Source: JABIBU01 sp964464685 (GTDB lineage Bacteria > Patescibacteriota > Patescibacteriia > Magasanikbacterales > UBA922). Taken from it: DNA of 8,885 nucleotides. The notes below the pieces were generated by a model. The model was not told the origin of the DNA, did not search any database, and was given only the letters and a program-made list of their open reading frames with translations. The stretch lies in assembly GCA_964464685.1 (NCBI GenBank), contig CAYXGV010000038.1, positions 1 through 8,885 of the forward strand, read 5' to 3'. Of this stretch, positions 6,770 to 8,885 are shown piece after piece. Both the position numbers and the translations under genes were made by a program. The first letter of the stretch is position 1. Every line of letters begins with the position of its first letter.

Positions 6770-6798
6770 ATTATACCACACTTCAAAACATTTGTCAA
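6770..6798 (-). promoter_or_regulatory. consensus promoter facing the TrmB-type gene
   Basis: On the minus strand the -35 box is TTGACA (6798-6793), the spacer is 17 bp, and the -10 box is TATAAT (6775-6770). This is a perfect consensus. The only complete gene downstream is the regulator, about 300 nt away. Confidence 0.8.
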
Positions 6799-6852
6799 GT
6801 GCTGACTAGACCTATTTTGTGTATAATTATTTGCCTTATTTTAGCCAATTTT

Positions 6853-6880
6853 CTACTTTCTATTTTCTACTTTCTACCCA
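6853..6880. repeat. heptamer tandem array (CTACTTT)
   Basis: CTACTTT, CTATTTT, CTACTTT, CTACCCA: four 7-nt units ending 4 nt before the -35 box at 6885. Confidence 0.75.
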
Positions 6881-6884
6881 AGTA

Positions 6885-6913
6885 TTGACAAATCTTCAAT
6901 TTTATGTTATACT
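6885..6913 (+). promoter_or_regulatory. strong promoter of the long structured RNA
   Basis: The -35 box is TTGACA (6885-6890), the spacer is 17 bp, and the -10 box is TATACT (6908-6913). The expected start near 6919 coincides with the first base of the leader hairpin. Confidence 0.8.
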
Positions 6914-6918
6914 ATTCC

Positions 6919-6972
6919 GTTAAGTTAAAAGATTCCAAAAGGAACAAACTTAACAAACAGTTCTTTTAAACC
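6919..6972 (+). promoter_or_regulatory. boxB-like hairpin plus boxA-like antitermination site
   Basis: The first RNA bases form GTTAAGTT/AACTTAAC (6919-6926/6947-6954), with an inner TTCC-AAAA-GGAA hairpin. Five bases after it comes AGTTCTTTTAAACC (6959-6972), close to the rRNA boxA sequence (such as TGTTCTTTGAAAACT in Bacillus), the RNA site bound by NusB and ribosomal protein S10. Hairpin then boxA just after the start is the layout of an rRNA leader. Confidence 0.6.
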
Positions 6973-7056
6973 TTTAACCCCCAGCAGATGACAGCACTTG
7001 TAGGTGGAGAGACTTACGAGCAGAGCACAAAACTAAGGGTTAACTTCAAAGGCAGG

Positions 7057-7111
7057 TTGGTGATTGTGGAATGGAAAGACCGCCTTCGCTAAAGCTACGG
7101 CGTGTCGAAGA
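7057..7111 (+). repeat. 55-bp sequence, copy 1 (left flank of gap 2)
   Basis: Begins TTGGTGATTGTGGAATGG and contains the dispersed palindrome CTTCGCTAAAGCTACGG. It is identical over 55 bp to 7212-7266, and each copy abuts the N run. Most likely this is a single sequence duplicated by scaffolding. Confidence 0.9.
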
Positions 7112-7211
7112 NNNNNNNNNNNNNNNNNNNNNNNNNNNNNNNNNNNNNNNNNNNNNNNNNNNNNNNNNNNNNNNNNNNNNNNNNNNNNNNNNNNNNNNNN
7201 NNNNNNNNNNN
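7112..7211. other. assembly gap of 100 N, probably artificial
   Basis: Exactly 100 N between two identical 55-bp ends. The contigs probably overlap, and the true sequence would read straight from 7111 into 7267. Confidence 0.9.
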
Positions 7212-7266
7212 TTGGTGATTGTGGAATGGAAAGACCGCCTTCGCTAAAGCTACGGCGTGTCGAAGA
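7212..7266 (+). repeat. 55-bp sequence, copy 2 (right flank of gap 2)
   Basis: Identical to 7057-7111. The bases that follow include ATTCCAC (7274-7280) and ACCAAC (7285-7290), which pair with GTGGAAT and GTTGGT at the start of the repeat, forming a stem of about 17 positions with one G.A mismatch and wobble pairs. The repeat-family palindrome sits in the loop. Confidence 0.9.
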
Positions 7267-7323
7267 GAGAGATATTCCACGATAACCAACTCCCTGTGTA
7301 GTAGATAAGGAATAAGGAGTAAG

Positions 7324-7353
7324 TCCGCCCAAGGCGGATCCGCCTTGGGCGGA
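7324..7353. repeat. perfect 30-bp palindrome
   Basis: TCCGCCCAAGGCGGA (7324-7338) is followed directly by its exact reverse complement (7339-7353), with no loop. It sits right after a short AAGGAGT heptamer pair. This is a REP-like element inserted in the structured RNA region. Confidence 0.9.
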
Positions 7354-7379
7354 GACATTACAATTTAAATTCAAATTGT

Positions 7380-7483
7380 TGGAGAGAGCAGTTTGGATAA
7401 AAAAGTGATCAGTGATCGGTGATCAATGATCAAAAAATCTTATAATTTGAATAACTCTCTCCACTTTGGTGAGAGTTTTTTTA
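7380..7483 (+). terminator. intrinsic terminator with competing antiterminator
   Basis: Terminator: AACTCTC (7453-7459) pairs with GAGAGTT (7471-7477) and leads into a run of T (7476-7482). Competing stem: TGGAGAGAG (7380-7388) is perfectly complementary to CTCTCTCCA (7455-7463), which covers the 5' arm of the terminator. The two cannot form together. A heptamer array (7405-7432) lies between them. This looks like an attenuator; no T-box or known riboswitch motif was found. Confidence 0.6.
7405..7432. repeat. heptamer tandem array (GTGATCA)
   Basis: GTGATCA, GTGATCG, GTGATCA, ATGATCA: four 7-nt units in the loop between the antiterminator arm and the terminator. Confidence 0.8.
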
Positions 7484-7488
7484 TCTCA

Positions 7489-7591
7489 ACTGAAGAGAGG
7501 TTAGTCAGGCCAAAAACAACACCGTGTGTTAGGGCCAGGGACAACACCTCTTCAGTCGAAGTAAATCCGAGTGATTAACCCTTGACTAACC
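7489..7591 (+). ncRNA. possible pseudoknotted RNA domain
   Basis: ACTGAAGAG (7489-7497) pairs with CTCTTCAGT (7548-7556), and GGTTAGTCA (7499-7507) pairs with TGACTAACC (7583-7591). Both are perfect 9-bp matches and they cross, so together they form a pseudoknot. A smaller hairpin with ACAC/GTGT lies inside the first loop. Confidence 0.5.
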
Positions 7592-7610
7592 GCCCAGTTT
7601 ACTGGGCGTA

Positions 7611-7631
7611 GCTCCGAACATAGTGAGGAGC
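7611..7631. repeat. short palindromic repeat (GCTCC...GGAGC)
   Basis: GCTCC (7611-7615) and GGAGC (7627-7631) around GAACATAGTGA, just before the second boxA-like motif. It may be another dispersed element. Confidence 0.4.
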
Positions 7632-7638
7632 GAAGACC

Positions 7639-7651
7639 AGTTCTTTCAAAC
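7639..7651 (+). promoter_or_regulatory. second boxA-like motif
   Basis: AGTTCTTTCAAAC, preceded by GAAGACC. It differs little from the first motif at 6959 and from the third at 8107, which shares GAAGAC-Y-RGTTCTTT. It is followed by stems at 7670-7698 and 7699-7715. Confidence 0.5.
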
Positions 7652-7790
7652 TTTTCAACTTATCTGAGTGATCTTGACTTGATAAAAGTATCAAGATCGG
7701 GACGGAGAGAGTCCCTTTGATAATTTGAAAATATAATTTGGCTCTAATTGTTGACCACCCATGCTTGAGTGGTTAACAATAGCCAATCTC

Positions 7791-7817
7791 GTAGGGCTTC
7801 GCTGTGCTACGCCCTAT
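7791..7817. repeat. dispersed palindrome, TTCGCTGTGCTAC variant
   Basis: TAGGGC (7792-7797) pairs with GCCCTA (7811-7816) around TTCGCTGTGCTAC, a variant of the TTCGCTAAAGCTAC core seen at 529-544 (inverted) and 7085-7099. Confidence 0.6.
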
Positions 7818-7975
7818 AAATGGGTGTACTAGTGAAGCTCACAAACTCCGACTTTGATCGGAGCGAATATGGAGACTATAGATTTAATTGCTGATAAAGC
7901 GATTGAATCCTCTCACGATATTCCTACCGGGTCTACGAGAGACCTAGTAGTACCGAGTGCGTTCCTTAATCAGTC

Positions 7976-8003
7976 TTAAGCCGTAAGCCATAAGCTAAAA
8001 GCC
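7976..8003. repeat. heptamer tandem array (NTAAGCC)
   Basis: TTAAGCC, GTAAGCC, ATAAGCT, AAAAGCC: four 7-nt units. They fill the loop of a long stem made by 7955-7975 and 8006-8025 (GAGTG, TTCC and CAGTC blocks with their complements). Confidence 0.8.
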
Positions 8004-8106
8004 CCGACTGGTTGATGGAACACTCTGTATTATTACAGAAATAAATGACTTCATCTTAAAAATATAGCTTGCCAGGCGCAACTTGAGCCAAGCGAAGATG
8101 AAGACT

Positions 8107-8120
8107 GGTTCTTTACAAAC
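8107..8120 (+). promoter_or_regulatory. third boxA-like motif
   Basis: GGTTCTTTACAAAC, preceded by GAAGACT. It sits between the stem closed by 8049-8057/8095-8103 and the 17-position stem 8131-8147/8165-8181. It is weaker than the first two because the leading base is changed. Confidence 0.4.
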
Positions 8121-8267
8121 ACACAACCACTGGTTGTTGATACATACGGATAAATATTTTGTCAGTATATATCAACAACCAAATCGGTTGAAGATTGCCG
8201 GAGAAGTTGTCAACTCCGGCAAGTATAATAACCAGCCCCCTGCTCTCACCGGCAGGACGACTAGGGC

Positions 8268-8287
8268 GTTGTCCAAAGGAGGACAAC
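8268..8287 (+). promoter_or_regulatory. ribosome binding site held in a hairpin loop
   Basis: GTTGTCC (8268-8274) and GGACAAC (8281-8287) form a perfect 7-bp stem. The loop is AAAGGA, and the Shine-Dalgarno sequence AAAGGAGG (8275-8282) spans the loop and first stem bases. The ATG begins at the next base. Confidence 0.75.
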
Positions 8288-8668
8288 ATGGTGAGTATTT
8301 ACACTGGCGACAACCAGGAATGGTTGTCGCAGCAGATCGGTGATCTGCTGCAGTCGGTGGCCCACGAGGCCACCGGCAAGTCTCATCCAGAAGTTTTGGA
8401 TGAGACCGTCCATAGGGTCGTCGAGACCCTATGGAGTAAAATGGAATCGATGGCATACGCCATCGAGTACCTCTCCCGAGGGAGAGAGGACCTTGAGGTG
8501 TTCCCGGAACACCTCAAGACCAGTGGGGACGCCATGTCCCACTGGTGGGCCACCGCGAACGCGGTGGAAAAGTTCGGGCGTCCCAACCTATGTGTTGGGG
8601 CGGATATTGCAAGACGGATTGCGGCAGAAGTTTTGCCGCATGTCCGTGATCTACTGACGGAGGAATAA
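8288..8668 (+). CDS. 126-residue protein of unknown function, encoded in a tiled-hairpin mRNA
   Basis: I do not recognise the family. The protein starts MVSIYTGDNQEWLSQQIGDL and ends RDLLTEE. It looks soluble, acidic and largely helical: amphipathic stretches near 12-30, 38-62 and 105-124, one Cys, several Trp, no signal peptide or membrane span. A strong Shine-Dalgarno site lies 5 nt before the ATG. The amino-acid make-up is balanced, unlike translated random palindromes. The DNA is by eye much richer in GC than the neighbouring genes. It is built from consecutive hairpins: stems at 8307/8330, 8331/8349, 8355/8375, 8380/8406, 8410/8434, 8447/8466, 8471/8486, 8492/8518, 8519/8546, 8550/8567, 8579/8602 and 8620/8640 (outer ends). 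Open frames also exist on other frames and strands here, as expected of palindromic DNA, so coding status is likely but not certain. Confidence 0.6.
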   Translation: MVSIYTGDNQEWLSQQIGDLLQSVAHEATGKSHPEVLDETVHRVVETLWSKMESMAYAIEYLSRGREDLEVFPEHLKTSGDAMSHWWATANAVEKFGRPNLCVGADIARRIAAEVLPHVRDLLTEE

Positions 8669-8679
8669 TTTTATCCTCC
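8659..8679 (+). other. hairpin spanning the stop codon
   Basis: GGAGG (8659-8663) and ATAA (8665-8668) pair with TTAT (8671-8674) and CCTCC (8675-8679), with one bulged A. The stop codon TAA is in the stem. No T run follows, so it is not a standard terminator. Confidence 0.55.
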
Positions 8680-8885
8680 TGAAGTAGTATCAAAACCTAA
8701 CGCCCCACCTTCAAAAAATGGCGGGGAAGCCCGGGAATCCTATCTCGGACTAAAGAGAATCTCTTAAATTCTCCTAGCGTTTAATCGGCTGGCCGTGTAT
8801 TTTCACGGGAACAGATGCATATCGGGTTTTGATCAGCATGTTAGCACTCGCTGATCACTCCCCCAGAATTTTGATCCGCCATAGG
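8680..8885 (+). ncRNA. structured 3' continuation of the long RNA
   Basis: No gene is seen. Stems continue: CCCC-A-CC (8703-8709) with GG-C-GGGG (8720-8726); CCGTG (8793-8797) with CACGG (8804-8808); TGATCAGC (8830-8837) with GCTGATCA (8850-8857). No terminator was found before the window ends. Confidence 0.45.

Larger units (their letters stand above)
6919..8885 (+). ncRNA. long, densely folded RNA of unknown family (continues past window)
   Basis: No known RNA family was recognised here: not rRNA, tmRNA, RNase P, SRP, 6S or group I/II intron. The sequence is non-coding except for 8288-8668, yet it is full of strong stems. Examples: 6919-6926/6947-6954; 7489-7497/7548-7556; 7591-7598/7601-7608; 7670-7677/7691-7698; 7747-7758/7769-7780; 7881-7891/7899-7909 (with wobble pairs); 8049-8057/8095-8103; 8131-8147/8165-8181 (one mismatch); 8195-8203/8214-8222. 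It then continues through the coding part to 8830-8837/8850-8857. One strong promoter precedes it, and boxA-like motifs at 6959, 7639 and 8107 suggest antiterminated transcription. It may be one giant RNA, an enlarged leader of an operon beyond the window, or two transcripts split at the terminator at 7453-7483. Confidence 0.55.

Noticed and set aside
7033..7374. Open frames across the second gap on both strands.
   Set aside because: They are made of N and repeat elements and overlap a structured RNA region.
6919..7483. T-box or other known riboswitch.
   Set aside because: The terminator/antiterminator layout fits, but no T-box sequence, specifier loop or known aptamer core was found.
8172..8657. 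Other long open frames on both strands over the hairpin gene.
   Set aside because: Palindromic, GC-rich DNA keeps several frames open. None of these has a Shine-Dalgarno site as good as that at 8275-8282.
8862..8885. AGAATTTTGATCC at the window end resembles the 5' end of 16S rRNA (AGAGTTTGATCCTGGCTCAG).
   Set aside because: The next bases (GCCATAGG) do not match the expected TGGCTCAGG, so it may be chance. Because an rRNA-like leader lies upstream, the sequence after 8885 should be checked.
6919..8885. Group I or group II intron, RNase P RNA, tmRNA or CRISPR array.
   Set aside because: No conserved core (P7, domain V, P4, tmRNA ends) and no regularly spaced direct repeats; the repeated units are inverted, differ in sequence and are unequally spaced.

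Overview
The window looks like part of an AT-rich genome from the candidate phyla radiation (Patescibacteria, probably Parcubacteria-like). This is inferred from the L19 with a long charged tail, the guanylate kinase with a GESG-type P-loop, the small TrmB-like regulator, the near-absence of Shine-Dalgarno sites in front of most genes, and the many short palindromic and heptamer repeats in the spacers. Two runs of exactly 100 N (1619-1718 and 7112-7211) are scaffold gaps.

Layout. Positions 1-410 (minus) hold rplS, cut by the window edge. Positions 599-956 hold a compact stand-alone unit on the plus strand: a near-consensus promoter, a 60-residue orphan protein with a good Shine-Dalgarno site, and a strong two-way hairpin terminator. 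On the minus strand, a promoter at 2826-2854 drives tRNA-Ile(UAU), an RluD-type pseudouridine synthase starting 4 nt after the tRNA, and gmk; the two protein genes are separated by the first gap. A divergent promoter (2891-2919) drives a 906-residue protein of unknown function with a possible methyltransferase-like C-terminal part. It meets a minus-strand TrmB-type regulator (5657-6466) tail to tail with overlapping stop codons. Upstream of that regulator are a heptamer array, a 142-bp MITE-like element and a consensus promoter pointing at it.

From about 6885 to the end the character changes. A consensus plus-strand promoter (6885-6913) is followed by a hairpin and a boxA-like sequence, the arrangement of an rRNA leader, but no rRNA was recognised. 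Instead there is at least 1.97 kb of densely base-paired, mostly non-coding sequence that runs off the window. It has two more boxA-like motifs (7639, 8107), an attenuator-like terminator/antiterminator (7380-7483), a possible pseudoknot (7489-7591) and many long stems. Its last third contains a 126-codon reading frame (8288-8668) with a strong Shine-Dalgarno site in a hairpin loop. About a dozen consecutive, nearly abutting perfect or near-perfect hairpins are written into that coding sequence. I regard this long structured, apparently antiterminated RNA with its hairpin-tiled gene as the most novel object in the window. Its function is unknown.

The second gap is probably artificial: its flanks carry the same 55 bases, and joining them restores a long stem in the RNA.
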